Origin: Aulostomus chinensis
Lineage: Eukaryota > Chordata > Actinopteri > Syngnathiformes > Aulostomidae
Length of the DNA stretch: 64,000 bases
NCBI GenBank assembly: GCA_037954235.1
Contig: JBBMOA010000003.1
Coordinates: 4,834,953 to 4,898,952, forward strand
Reading direction: 5' to 3'
Shown: positions 51,557-63,094 of the stretch, piece after piece
How the letters are laid out: every line of letters begins with the position of its first letter
Position numbering within the stretch: position 1 is the first letter of the stretch
Notes under the pieces: model-generated
Seen by the model: only the letters and a program-made list of their open reading frames with translations
Databases searched by the model: none
What the model was told of the DNA's origin: nothing
Program-made: the position numbers and the translations under genes

Positions 51557-52031
51557 GTTCAAATCTTCTCGTCACGTTCAAACCTTCTCGTCACGTTCAA
51601 ACCTTCTCGTCACGATCAAACCTTCTCGTCACGATCAAACCTTCTCGTCACGTTCAAACCTTCTCGTCACGTTCAAACCTTCTCGTCACGTTCAAACCTT
51701 CTCGTCACGATCAAATCTTCTCGTCACGTTCAAACCTTCTCGTCACATTCAAACCTTCTCGTCACGATCAAACCTTCTCGTCACGTTCAAACCTTCTCGT
51801 CACGATCAAACCTTCTCGTCACGATCAAACCTTCTCGTCACGATCAAACCTTCTCGTCACGTTCAAACCTTCTCGTCACTTTCAAACCTTCTCGTCACGT
51901 TCAAACCTTCTCGTCACGATCAAATCTTCTCGTCACGTTCAAACCTTCTCGTCACGTTCAAACCTTCTCGTCACGTTCAAACCTTCTCGTCACGTTCAAA
52001 CCTTCTCGTCATGTTCAAACCTTCTTGTCAT
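51557..52031 (+). repeat. Minisatellite, exactly 25 units of 19 bp
   Basis: The unit is GTTCAAACCTTCTCGTCAC. It repeats without length change from 51557 to 52031 (475 bp). Eight units (4, 5, 9, 12, 14, 15, 16, 20) have GATC in place of GTTC. Units 11 and 18 have ATTC and TTTC, and units 1, 9 and 20 have AAATC. The last two units carry transitions near the end. Because 19 is not a multiple of three, the array is open in three frames and creates two false open frames. Each unit holds a CGTCA CRE half-site. Confidence 0.97.
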
Positions 52032-53849
52032 GTTCCGTCCTTGCAGCAGCAGCACTGCCTCCCGTATTAAAACTCAGAACTCAAAGCTGCAACTGACATC
52101 CTAAAGTGTAAAAAGCCTAGAAATCAAACTTCCCGCTCACTTCTCAGTCCTCTCTTTTCACACAGCTCTGTGGGGACGAGGATCAGCTAAATGCCTATAA
52201 TTTTAATATTTATACATTCATTGTGCAGAGCATTTTTATGTGCAGAAAATTTTCCCCTTGACACCCACCCGTGCTTTGCTTCCTCTCTCCTCCTATTCTT
52301 CACCGCCAGCGTGACAGTCGGCCTCTGTTCATTTCTCCTCCTCCTCTGCTGCCTGGTTGCCATGCAGCAGGACTGTCTATCAGTGACCCCCGTAACTGTT
52401 GCTAGGAGAGGAGTGTAATTTTATCATCAGTGCTTAATTCCTTTGCTATTCATCCACTGTCCTCACTCTATATTCCCCCTGTTGCGGCTTCCTCATCGCC
52501 CTCTCTGCAGCTCTCCTTAAACCCATCCCTGTCTTTAGCCCCTCCCACCTTTGTCCTTCACCTCTCTTTTAAATCCACCATCATCACCCTTCCACGCTCT
52601 GACTTAAACGTTTTTCTTGAGGCGGGCTCTTCCTCTGAACACTTCTCTAGAGCAGTAACTGCTAAGTAACTTAAGTCATTGTTGATATATGATGAGTAGG
52701 AGTCTCCAATGGAAGAACCAATGGAAGTTTTTAGCTTTTCCTTGACAGATGAACAGAAAATGCTCAGAAGCAAATACATCACATTTACTCAGAAACAACG
52801 GAACTCTACCACAGCTGGATTTGTCCCCTGCTCGCTCACTCACTAGGTTTACCTACATGGATGCAGTGGAGGTGTAGTTGCAGCTTGATTTGGTTGTTTA
52901 ATTGGACTCATTGTCCCAGGATACATAAACGGCCAAATCGATTTACTCACCCAAGTTTGTCCAATTTTGGAAAACAAGGTGGCAGTTTCCCAGCTGCTGG
53001 TCAGACTTCCCATCGGCTTAGATGGTGAAGTGAGTCCAGTCCAGAAATCTGTTGTTTCCACCGTGGTTTCATGCCATGATGAAATGTCCCTTGACTGTTC
53101 GCTGTGAATTCCTGGTTAAACATCACCTTGGATATATGCACAAGCCGTCAAGCCAGTTTGAAGCGTATACTTACCGGAATACTTGGATTCCACTGATATC
53201 TCAGTGCGCAAGTTTAACTTTGAAACGTAGGATTTAGATTGGACGAACACATTTATGTTCATTTTAAAAGTCCAGTTTAAATCGGACAGATTCTAACCTC
53301 ATGCTACATACGGTATGTTGGTCTGGTAGATATTCTGCCATGATACTCAAAAGTTAAGGTGAAAATGAGTCAAATAATCCCGCGCATTTTGTTCACAATA
53401 TCTTCTTTATGTTTAATAGTACAAATGAGCACATGTCAGCAGTTGATCTTGCGGCGCACGTGCAGACTGCCAGGACAATCAGGGGTCGACTGGAGCGAAT
53501 ACATGGTGGCGTAACTCAATTCCCGACTGTATGATCTAGCTATGTTAGTCCCCACATGTCTCGCTGGATGTTGGCAGTTTTTTTCTTTTTTCAATTTGGA
53601 GATAAAATTGTTCCAGTAGATGCAGCAACCAAACATTTCAGGGGTGTGGTGGCTGTCATGAAAGGAGTGAAGGACAACACTCTTGGAGGATGAGAGGGGT
53701 TAGGTGAGGATTAGGAGGATTGAAGGAAGGAGGGATTGAAGACACGAGCAAAGAATTGATGAAAAGCCACCAAGTGAAAGACAAAGAGAAAGAGGGAGGA
53801 GAAAGAAGTGGATGTGTTCAGCATGGATGAAGGGGGTTAGGAAAGGGCC

Positions 53850-54090
53850 CATGCATAATTCCATTTTCTGTTCTGAGCAGTATTGGGAATCAATAATGTA
53901 ATTCATAGAAAAGCCATAGAGCAGCCTCCTATTGTCATTCACCGACATGAGTCAGGCTTACTTCCCAAAGAATTAAAACAGGAGGGGTTTTCCTTTGTTT
54001 ACCCAGACTCTTTAAATCTCCCCCACAATGCTGAGCATAACTCTGCAGACTTTCCATTAAAGCGTGATTGACATTTTCAGGTTTGCCTAC
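53850..54090. promoter_or_regulatory. Candidate SOX/FOX/TALE regulatory block
   Basis: Contains CCTATTGTCATT (SOX), TTGTTTACC (FOX) and GTGATTGACATT (PBX/MEIS-like) within about 150 bases of non-repetitive sequence. Motif-based call. Confidence 0.27.
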
Positions 54091-54139
54091 AAACATATGG
54101 AGACAGCTCAGTTTATTCACTTTGATGCCCTGATATCTC

Positions 54140-54208
54140 ACACACAAACACACAAACACTCAAGCACACACACAAAAACACACACACACACAGACGCAGA
54201 CACACACA
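54140..54208 (+). repeat. Imperfect CA-rich tract
   Basis: CACACAAACACACAAACACT-type sequence with many interruptions; an old microsatellite. Confidence 0.85.
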
Positions 54209-56029
54209 CCTTGTTCACATCATCACAGCAGGTCATTGTGGGTTTACATGTGTCGTTCATCCTCCAGATCCTGTCAAGGTGTATTTTTGACGGTGTAAGG
54301 TGAGGTGACACACAACAGCACAGCATGAGATGAGAACACAATTAAAATATGAAGAAAAAAGAAAAGGAGTTCACACCTGTAGGTAATCAGTTGATTAGCT
54401 GTTGAATTTTCACCTTGGTTTGGTTTGTTCCCACGCAGAGAAATACCTCACCAAAAAATAAAGCACAAAATTTACAATACAGTCAAGGGGTGTTTGGGGA
54501 TCCAAGACCACCTCCTCAGCTGGTCTCCTTCCACTTGTTTTGATGCACACAAGTGCAACTTCTGTATTCACACCTACCCAAAACCAGCCACACCAGGACT
54601 AGAAACACTCAAGACTTCAATTCAACCAAACTGAAAAAGGACGACGTGAAATCCCCCTTGAGACATTTCATTCACTAAGGGTTCAATTCAATTATCAACC
54701 AGAGAAATCCAAGTGGACCAAATCCAAGCTTTTACCAAGGCGACACCCACCACTTCAGACTTTATGCTTTTGGATGTATTAGAACAGAAGTTTTCAAACA
54801 CACGTTATCAGGAGCTGATTGTGGTAGTACAGCTGGTGAGAGTACTGACGATGCTTATACTACAAGCAAACTGTACTGAGGGTTGTCTTTAAAGAGAGAA
54901 ACTGCACATTTGAGTCTTCTGGAGTTCACTTCAGCTGGATGAAACAAGGCGCATTAAAAACACATCCTGTCCCGAGCAGCTCTCCTTAATTCAATGTGAA
55001 TGTAATCTTTCACAAATATGCTTCAGTATAGACAGATGCCGTGCCGGCTGTTACTGTCTTGTGGAGATAGTCCATGAAGGTGCTGGTATAAGCGTGTTGA
55101 TGTTCATTTCCTTCAGAGAGATTCTCTTTGCAAGAACTGATTTTCAGACTCTGAAAATGAAAAAGAAATTACTTTTGTAGGTGTCTGGCTTCTAAATTTG
55201 TTCTCTTGATGTCTACATCTTTAGATTGGAATGTCCTGCAAGAATGAGTCCTAAACTCTGTAAATAATTTAGCATTGGTGGTTCCCTCATCTCAAAGTCA
55301 ATGGGATTTTTCATGGTTTCGTTGGTGACATTGCTTGAAATAAGGGCTTTGTTTAAGACTAGCTTAAGGTTAAGCTCACCAATTTATTGGACAGCATAAA
55401 ATACAAATTTTAAAACAGCACTTGTAAATTGTGAAATTCTTACGTTTTAAGAATTTGTTTTTTCACAAGTGGCAACATGAGACCACATTGCTCATCACGT
55501 GGAAAACAGAAGAAACGTGAAGCTGGTTGTGGTGAAGTTGAAGTCGTATCTGTATTGTAGACAGTTTGTAGTATAACATTTACCCTGTACACAGGGGTGA
55601 CAGTGGCTTAAAAGTCTTGCTAGAACTGTACGCGCGCCCTTTGGGCCCCACCCTTCCCGCGCTACCCCTGGAAATGCTTTGAAACCTGCTTTTTACAGTC
55701 ACTGCCCACTACAGTGCTAACAACAGGGAACAGGCAGACATGAAAAAACAGATCATCAATATCACTCAATGATTTATTTAGCAAAATATCAGTTTGCACT
55801 TTACAGTGAGTGACAACACAAAACGTGGAAAATTTCAAGAACAATCACTAATTTGATTTTGCCCTGTTTTGTTTTTTTTTCTCTTTTTTTCGTTGCGTGA
55901 AAGCAGCACAGGTGTGGTTTTAACCAATCAAAGCTAACAATGCTGGTAACGTGACCCACGTGTCCGTCTGTCAGCCAACCAGAAACGCCTCGCATGTGGA
56001 GATGCGCTCATGGGCACGACTCCGTGTCA

Positions 56030-56213
56030 AGGCGGTTTCACACTGAACGAGCAAGGCGCAGGCTGTGCGGGGGAAGTCCATTCATTGTGTATGTGGGCGC
56101 GCTGTGACGTCACATGAGCACAAACCAAGCCCAGCAACTTGATAGCGCTGCGCGTGCTTGCGCCTCACTCCGCGCAGCGCGCCGTGTCTGCCGCGTTCAG
56201 TGTGAAACCGCCT
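56030..56213 (+). mobile_element. MITE nested inside the hAT element
   Basis: A 184-bp element with perfect 20-bp terminal inverted repeats AGGCGGTTTCACACTGAACG (56030-56049 and complement at 56194-56213). It is flanked by TCA on both sides (56027-56029 and 56214-56216). A 3-bp duplication suggests a PIF/Harbinger-like origin, although TCA is not the usual TWA. The inside is rich in CpG (GCGCGC-type runs), unlike the surrounding intron, and includes a perfect CRE palindrome. No coding capacity. Confidence 0.8.
56105..56112. promoter_or_regulatory. Perfect CRE palindrome TGACGTCA in the MITE
   Basis: The full CREB/ATF site TGACGTCA lies near the middle of the nested MITE, in a CpG-rich context. 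Binding is not shown; CpG methylation would be expected to block it. Confidence 0.4.
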
Positions 56214-56424
56214 TCAGACGTTGTTTTCTTGGTTTAATATGGGATTTTGACAGCTCCCTTCTCCTCCTTTTTTAACGGAACTCCGTTCCGGCTGTGAATA
56301 TTTTACCAGAACTGCGTTCTGGCGCGTTCCGGCTCACTTTCACCCGTGCCTGTACATCTAAAGAATCAAAAATCGCACAGGCATTCATTCGATAAAACTA
56401 CCATGCTGCATCAAATAGTCAAAT

Positions 56425-56560
56425 ATCATCTATTGTTGCCACACAGTTTATTTACTGCAATAATCCCAAATTCCATAAGCTTTTGGTCAAGGAAACCCAT
56501 GGAGATGCTAGCATCTGGGCTGGCCTACAAAATACCTCATCCCTGCAGCACTCATGATAG
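56425..56560 (+). repeat. Second, partial copy of the 7803-8435 repeat family
   Basis: Aligns along its length with 8265-8412 at roughly three quarters identity by eye. Shared blocks are CCACACAGTTT, a CTGCA(G/A)TAATCC(T/C)AAAT block, GCTTTTGGT and CATCCCTGCAGCACTC. A six-base gap and scattered changes separate them. It lies about 70 bp right of the hAT element. Neither end of the parent element is present. Confidence 0.6.
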
Positions 56561-58596
56561 GTGCACAGCAGCATCGAGGCTGGTCAACATGTGCTTGGCC
56601 TGATGCTGGGTGCCTCTCATCTGTCTGTGGTCTGGCTCCACTGAGACACCCATACACATGGATTCGAAAGATATCACGAAAATTACACACCAAATATTCT
56701 TTGAGTTCACTGACCATTATGTTATTGTTTTATCAGTGGCAAAGACTTGATATACTGTATATGTTGAATATTGTGTTAGTGTGTGGGCATGGAAATAACT
56801 GCATTTAACATAGACGTTAATACAGAGTGATTTGATTTGATGGCTCAAGTTAAAGGACCCCCTCATTAAAGAAAAAAAATAGCCTCTTTGAATTTTGGCT
56901 GCAACTTGGTATGACCTGCTTGGAATGCAAAGTTAAAAATGCCTTCAGGAGCTCTAAAACTCCACTCATTTCATTTTTGCATGATTTTTGCCATGTGAAA
57001 GATTTTTAAAAGGCCAAATCACAGAGCACAGTAGTGCCATTAGGAGAGAAGCTGTCAGGATTCCTGTCCTCCACTTTAAAGAAGCCCAGCATTCCATCTT
57101 TGCCTTTTCTTTAACAAGGATCAGAGGGGTCTCTCTGCCTGAGAGCAGGTGATTTCACACATGAAACCAGCAGAGGCACTCGTGATTTTCCATTTCAACA
57201 TTGTACAGCAAAATGAAATGCTTGAAAATTCAATTATAAGAAATGCAGCTCCGCTGTAATATGTTTGACTGAGACAGAATTTCATATTTTTTTAAATGGT
57301 GTGAACCTTTAGACATTTACTTGACAGGTCTAAGTTCATTTGATGATGCATTTTATAATGTTCACTCTTAACAATGACTGCAGCTCAGGTAAGGAATCTA
57401 CCTCTGCCAAGGAGGCCATATCTTCATTAGCATCTGTTTGTCTGACTGTCAGTAGTTACAGACTTGTGGTGGAGTGGTGCAGTACAAGCCAGGGAAGAAC
57501 TCATTACATTTTAGGGCAGATTGGTGGCAACAGGAAATGACATGTTTTTTGGACACTTTAATGTCTCATATTTGCCAGAAACACTTTATGAACATAGAGA
57601 TGGTGACTGTGAGCTTACATAAAGCAGTGTAACTGTGGTGAGGTGGGCCCATTTTTGTTTTCCGCCATTATTATGTCCGTTATTCAGGACACTGCAGTAG
57701 TACGCCACACCATTTACAATGCTGTTAGATTTAGGGAATTGCACTGAAGAACACAATACAACTTGTTGTTGTTTGTTCTTTTTGTAAAATGAATTTCCTG
57801 AGAAAAATTTGGGGGAAATGTCATGTCAGATTTCATCTGTCTGAGTGACACCCACAGAGAGTCTGTGAGAGGCCAAATCTGTCTGCCCTGCAACCTGAGA
57901 TGCCTCACCATTTGTTGCATCAAGGTCATGGCCCATTTAACCTGTCACATGACCCACGGGCTCTACTGTTCATGTAGCCTGACCCAGAGACCTGTGGAAC
58001 AGACAAATCACTTCTGGACTTCTGAGTAGCCAAAGATGAAGGTGGTATGACACAGATCGTGCCCACACCCTCAAATAGCCAATCACATACTGCACTGGTA
58101 AAAACTGGCTGCCAAATACCAAGACCAAAACCGAAACAATAGGAATCAGTTTTCAGACAAGTGACCTCGAGGCCAAAAGACCTTGCAGCTCACAAAACTC
58201 AAACGTTATCATCAGGGATACACTTAGTATGTCCCAAAGCCACAAAATCAGCCAAAACCCATAGGTCTTTATTTCCATCTGGTGTTAAGTATTTCTGCTT
58301 CTGGTAATTACAGTGCTGGCCCTTTCTATGTTTAGACCCGTCCTTAAAAGTTCATGAGACCATTCGATGTGTTCTGGAGAGTTCCACTCCATACACTAGT
58401 TATTCTTTGTTGTTGACCTTTGTCCCTGTCCCCACTGTGAATGTTATTGTGAGGCAGCTTGCATGATAAGTCAGCTAAGGGCACGCTTGGATGTCATGTG
58501 GCCCAGCAGGTATTCAGGCAGGGCTGAAGCATGCTCCTGAAGCTCTGCTACCGTTTATGCTAACCTGCCTGTCCTCATTGTTCTTCTCTCCTGCAG

Positions 58597-58713
58597 CGCT
58601 GACAGGAAGCCAAGCCGAGTCCCAAGCCCCTGTCCAAGGCCTTCGCAGGGCTGCAGCCGACCAGACACGACACCGGAGAGCTGCCGCCGAGGAGACCTAC
58701 TGGGCCTACTCAG
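58597..58713 (+). CDS. ptprg: ptprg exon 2: linker before the carbonic-anhydrase-like domain of receptor tyrosine phosphatase gamma
   Basis: Seen: a 117-bp exon bounded by a TGCTAAC branch-point sequence (58558-58564, A about 33 bases before the AG), a pyrimidine tract ending CTCCTGCAG, and a CAG/GTGTGT donor. In the frame starting at 58599 it has no stop and encodes 38 residues that begin LTGSQ, continue with a basic RHRR run and end ETYWAYS; the final G starts the next codon. Both borders are phase 1, and a G from the previous exon would make GCG (Ala), giving ALTG. Known: vertebrate PTPRG has ALTEG after its signal peptide and DPYWAYSG just before the carbonic-anhydrase-like domain; PTPRZ has a different WSYTG version. 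Inferred: this is mature N-terminal sequence of a membrane receptor phosphatase expressed mainly in neurons. Teleosts have two paralogues (ptprga, ptprgb), which I cannot separate here. The Arg/Ala-rich linker is slightly longer than in human. Confidence 0.8.
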
Positions 58714-58728
58714 GTGTGTGTTTATGGG

Positions 58729-58732
<4 letters not shown>

Positions 58733-58806
<74 letters not shown>
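58733..58806 (+). repeat. (TG)37 microsatellite 20 bases inside intron 2
   Basis: Seventy-four bases of uninterrupted TG begin 20 bases after the exon 2 donor, preceded by a looser GT-rich start of the intron. In the pre-mRNA this is a long (UG)n. Known: TDP-43 and CELF proteins bind UG repeats and can alter use of nearby splice sites. An effect on exon 2 is inference. Confidence 0.95.
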
Positions 58807-58809
<3 letters not shown>

Positions 58810-59933
58810 ATGTACAAGGTTGCCCCCCACACTGCTTAATGGCTAAAATATAAGTATAATGGGAACCATTCGGTGGCTGACACATACATCAGATCAAGTA
58901 TTTTTAGGATTTCTGCAGTATTTTTGTTAACCCACATACCTCAGGTACAGAGGGTTAACACATGAGAACTGGAAAGATTTAAGAAACCTGCATACCAAAG
59001 CAACACCACTAATTATACAACCTATAGTAATCTAAAGAGATGAGTCAGCATCGGCCCACAGATAATAATGCTAGTGACTAAAGGAAAATAAAAATCAAAT
59101 GCATATATTTGCTGATAGGGCTTTCCAACCAGCCATTGTCAGGAAACAGGCCCCCCACAGAGGAGGAGAATAAAGTCTGGAAGTTTCTTACTACACTTTG
59201 CAGTTTACAAGGGCAAGAAAGCCACCAAGGCTTCCAGAAGACTTTGAAGGACCAAAGTCTGACTTTCTCTCATCTGAACACAACGTGTCATTAGCCGCTG
59301 CATTTTTTGTCACAAAGGATTGTGCAAAGACTGAGCATCTTGCGGGGCTACTGTCGAAAACACAACCCTAATGCTATTTCCCAGCCTTTTCCAGGTTTCA
59401 CAGAACTAAGACATGAAATAAGTAGTTTGACTGGATTTATTTTTCACTGAGTATATAGGCTTGAAACACTTCCAAGAATTGTAGGGCACCCATCCGGCAA
59501 CAAAATGTTTTCTTTGTGTATATTTATCAGTGAAAATGAAGTCATATAAATTCATTGCAGCTTTCATTATTGAAAGTGTTGTATCACTATATTTGGAGCT
59601 ATTGTCCACCCGTGTAATGATAAAACGGTGTTGTTTAACTGTGCAGACGAGCTCATTTCCAGTTGTCCAGACAGCAGGGAGAATGATTTGGATCTTACTT
59701 CTTGTGTATGTCTCTCGCTATTTGATCCCGACGCTGGAAATATCTCTGTGAGAGCGAGGAGTCATTTGTTGTGAGGCCGATATTATTAATTTGTAATACT
59801 TCTGTCTTGTGATTTACAGCCATTCTATCACTGGAAGAATGTTTACTCTATAATGTATAAAAAATTAATGGGAGAGATTGAGGCGAAGTCACTTAAGTGG
59901 CTTGATATGATCAGTGCATATTTTTTCAGACTA

Positions 59934-59950
59934 CAGCGCCCTCTATTGGC
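59934..59950 (+). promoter_or_regulatory. CTCF-like motif in intron 2
   Basis: CAGCGCCCTCTATTGGC is close to the common CTCF core GCGCCCTCTGCTGGC. It lies 1.2 kb after exon 2. A single short match. Confidence 0.33.
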
Positions 59951-61479
59951 TAAAAGAGAATTGACCATCAACTCCGCTGTCTATAATAAGACCTCAGTTG
60001 CTTGGAGCAATCACATTTCTATGCTTTAACTGACACTATTCATGTTGAGCGAGATCCTTTTCTCTGAGCTCTCAGACGCTTTCCTGGTGGGACAATTGGT
60101 CATTGTGCTCTTCTGTCATGGAGGTTGAAATGTTCCCTCTTCCCAGTTGCTCAGAACATACAGAAATATGGAGGGTTATTGTTCTTCTGTCTTTGGACTA
60201 TGTTCCATTGCACTTAGAACACTGGAACTTCATAGAAAATTTGTGAACTCCATCTAGATTGAGGTCAGATTTCTCCAGTTTACTCGCAAATCACTATTAC
60301 ATTAATATAATATCAAGGTAATGTCACGCTTAGACTCTCAAGCTTCTTTCCGAGCCACAGAGCTCTCTCGACTAATGAAAGATTTTCAACCTTGTGAGCG
60401 ACTGACAATGACTTCAGACGGCTCAAAGGTTTCCAAGGTGGAGGAAGTTTCATTGATAATTCATAGTGAACAAAGGAGTTGCAAAATAGAACAAAAATTG
60501 AAGGAAATTGCATTGAGTCATTGTATGTATGACACAAGAGTAGTAGCTTTTCTTTGAGAATCTATAGGAGGGTGTCTGATTAAGGCATCGATTTAGATGT
60601 CAGAGATTTCACTGAGTGGAAGTGCAATAAGACAAAGTTGTGTGATTTAGAGCATGTTGTACGCGTGGGTGTGTATGTTTTTAAGTGAGAGCAGTCATGC
60701 CACTGTCATTGTATATGTTTGACTCACTCTCCCTCCCACTCTTTCCCTCTCTCTCTCTTTTCCTCTTTAAGCCACTCTCCTCACCATCTCTCCTCGCTGC
60801 TCTTCTAGCTCAGAGGTTTCTCCAGGCCTTTTCTTTTCTTTTTTTTTTTCTTAATTTCACCAGCGCTTTAGATGAGAAAAAAAAAAGGCACTTCTGCCGT
60901 CCCTTTAGAGCCTTTAGTTTTTCAGAGGGACAGGATTAATCTTTCACCATGCAAGTGATGTGAGCCCCAGGCCGCGAATGATCTTTGAGTTTATTTATAT
61001 CAATATTTCCGCTTGCTCGTCTAACCTTAATTGGTCGCCTGCCGTGCCTGCACAGCACAGGAGCTTGTGGGTAAAAACAGAGCTGGTGACAGTTTCACTT
61101 AGTGTTGCTGTTGCTAAGATCTACCAATGCTTCTCCTGCTGTCCCTCCTGCACATGTTTGATCCCGGTTCTTACATAAGATGCTGATGTAATAGTGGGCA
61201 GGATCCACGCAAGAGAGCAGAACAATAGAGAACCAGCTGGCTGATAAGTGGTGGGGATTTGATTGTATTTAAGGGGCACGAAGAGTAGGAGTGATGGAGA
61301 ACCTTCGTTTAGATGCATCGATATTACATCCAGTAATTAGACGGAACAATGTCATCTAAGGTTGAGAATTTTTGAGGTGACGGTGAGTTTGTTGATTCTT
61401 GAATGTGACCAGTTTTAGTTCTTATGTGAAAAATCCTTTCAAATTCCTTTCACTCCACATGCCTCTCTATCAGAGATGA

Positions 61480-62150
61480 TTTGGGGCGATATCATCTTTT
61501 GCTTTCTCTTTTGCACTCTCCTTTGATGACTTCTCCAAACTTTCCTAAACTTCCATCTGTCCTAATTAGCTTGTTCTAATCGCGTCCTCCAGGGGTCTGA
61601 CAAACCCCAATCAGGACCTCAGCAAGCCATGGCTGTTCTGCCCTCTGCCTGATCAGGATGGCAGATTAAAACCCAGCACAGCGCTGACAAGTCAAGCGTT
61701 ATCTGGGGACGCCACTATACTTTCAGAGTGAGGGACAGAGACAAAGAGACAGGAAAAGACAAAGATTCATACTGTGTCCCTGTGCTGGTGCTTCTCTATC
61801 ATGCCACGATTGCAATTAATCTGGGATAAGTGACTCATATACAAAAGAAGTTGCCTCTTAGTTCAAGATTTTCAAATCAGAAATGATTAGAAGTGATTAG
61901 AAGTGTGAATATCAAGAATGTTCCCCATTTAGGGTCTTATAATAATTTGAAATGGAACAAATATTTCTCATAAAAACCAATTGTTATGGACTCTCGCTTG
62001 TCACTTTGTTGAGGAGCATCATTAAATTATTGTTCAATGCTCAATTAATGTTTGATGACTGCCACGCACCGTCCCCAGAGCGAGGTCACTCTCTGCTGAG
62101 ACCTTCTGCCATGCCATGCTGTGTCTCTGGAGCTGCCGACTGAGCCCTGC
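61480..62150. promoter_or_regulatory. Candidate regulatory region in intron 2
   Basis: Two motif-rich parts: 61560-61590 (CCTAATTAGCTTGTTCTAAT) and 62020-62065 (CATTAAATTATTGTTCAATG, then CAATTAATG). The rest is non-repetitive and non-coding. Motif-based call. Confidence 0.25.
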
Positions 62151-62737
62151 TGACTTTAATCTTTGTTTGCGAGGGTGGAAAGACTGCAAGAGGGAGGTCC
62201 AGAGATTTGAGCTGCTGTCATACACGCATTGATCTTTTCTCAGCCGTCATTGTTGGAAGCATAGAAAGAAACTCCTCCAGAAGTTCAGTTTCTACATGTA
62301 TAACTCCTCAGAACATCAAAGGCCACTTGCCTGGAAGATTTCAACAGACACACAACGAGCAGTCTAACTGTTCTGCTACTCTGAACAACAACAGTAACAA
62401 CAACAAAACAATAACAAACATGGTGTTTTCCAGAAACACACATAAAAAGTAGGAATGCACAATCATTGATATTGGACAGTCTGATGGTCAATATTTATAT
62501 CAGTCCAGTTTTGTTCAATCCTCTTCATATTTATTCTTCACCTGTTGTTGATGATGGAAAGTTTTGGTACATGTTTAAATTTAAGGCTTTTGCAAACATT
62601 TTGGGAATTAATTTTCAATATTCACAATGTTGTGAACATGTTTTTTTTCATTGTTTAAATACCATCTAAACTATACAGATAATACAAACATATACCATTA
62701 AATAGTTTGACAGAATATTTATGGTGTGCTATATGTG

Positions 62738-62993
62738 TGCAGCATGGCTCAGAGGTAGAATGGCCGTCTAGCAACCGAAGAGTCGCTGGTGCGATCCTCG
62801 ACCCCGGTGACCATGTCGAAGTGTCCTTGAGCAAGACACTGAGCTCATAATTGCTCCTGATGAGTAGGTTGGCGTCTTGCATGGCAGCCTCCACCATCAG
62901 TGTGTGAGTGAGTGGGTGAATGAGATGACACTGTAAAGCGCTTTGAGTGCCGCTAAGGTAGAAAAGCGCATATAAAATTGAGTCCATTTACCA
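62738..62993 (+). mobile_element. tRNA-derived SINE (family 2), near full length
   Basis: The head carries a perfect A box, TGGCTCAGAGG (62745-62755), and a B-box-like GGTGCGATCCT (62788-62798) in a tRNA-like arrangement. The body has CCTTGAGCAAGACACTGAG and GTAAAGCGCTTTGAG, typical of an abundant teleost SINE, and it ends ...GTCCATTTACCA. The A-B spacing is that of a tRNA promoter, but no folded tRNA can be drawn, so it is not a tRNA gene. No clear target duplication was found. Confidence 0.8.
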
Positions 62994-63094
62994 AATTGAG
63001 TCTATATCAGTTTTCCAACGGGCCACCAGAAATATAAATTGAGACTTTGTATTTGCTGGTGATGCATTTGATGTATTGCTTGCGTAATTTCTGA

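Larger units (their letters stand above)
52032..55583. other. Intron, no gene seen
   Basis: Contains the block at 53850 and the CA tract at 54140; otherwise unique and non-coding. Confidence 0.55.
55592..56348 (+). mobile_element. Non-autonomous hAT element with perfect 8-bp duplication
   Basis: A 757-bp element between identical 8-bp direct repeats CCTGTACA (55584-55591 and 56349-56356), the target length typical of hAT transposons. The ends are imperfect inverted repeats: left CAGGGGTGACAGTGGC, right (complement) CACGGGTGAAAGTGAGC. There is no open frame of transposase size inside. A smaller CpG-rich inverted-repeat element (56030-56213) is nested in its right part. Confidence 0.82.
58807..62737. 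other. Intron 2 sequence, no gene seen
   Basis: Contains the CTCF-like motif at 59934 and the motif-rich part at 61480-62150. No carbonic-anhydrase-domain exon found. Confidence 0.55.

Noticed and set aside
51557..52031. CRISPR-like array
   Set aside because: Units are directly adjacent with no spacers, in vertebrate DNA; it is a minisatellite.
51468..52104. Two overlapping open frames of 186-200 codons over the minisatellite
   Set aside because: A 19-bp stop-free unit is open in all three frames; no start context, splice signal or known protein.
57340..57388. Possible small exon ending in CAG/GTAAGG
   Set aside because: Good donor but no acceptor or recognised peptide; such donors occur by chance in long introns.
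62745..62800. Possible tRNA gene
   Set aside because: A and B boxes are present, but the acceptor and anticodon stems do not pair and the sequence continues as a SINE body.
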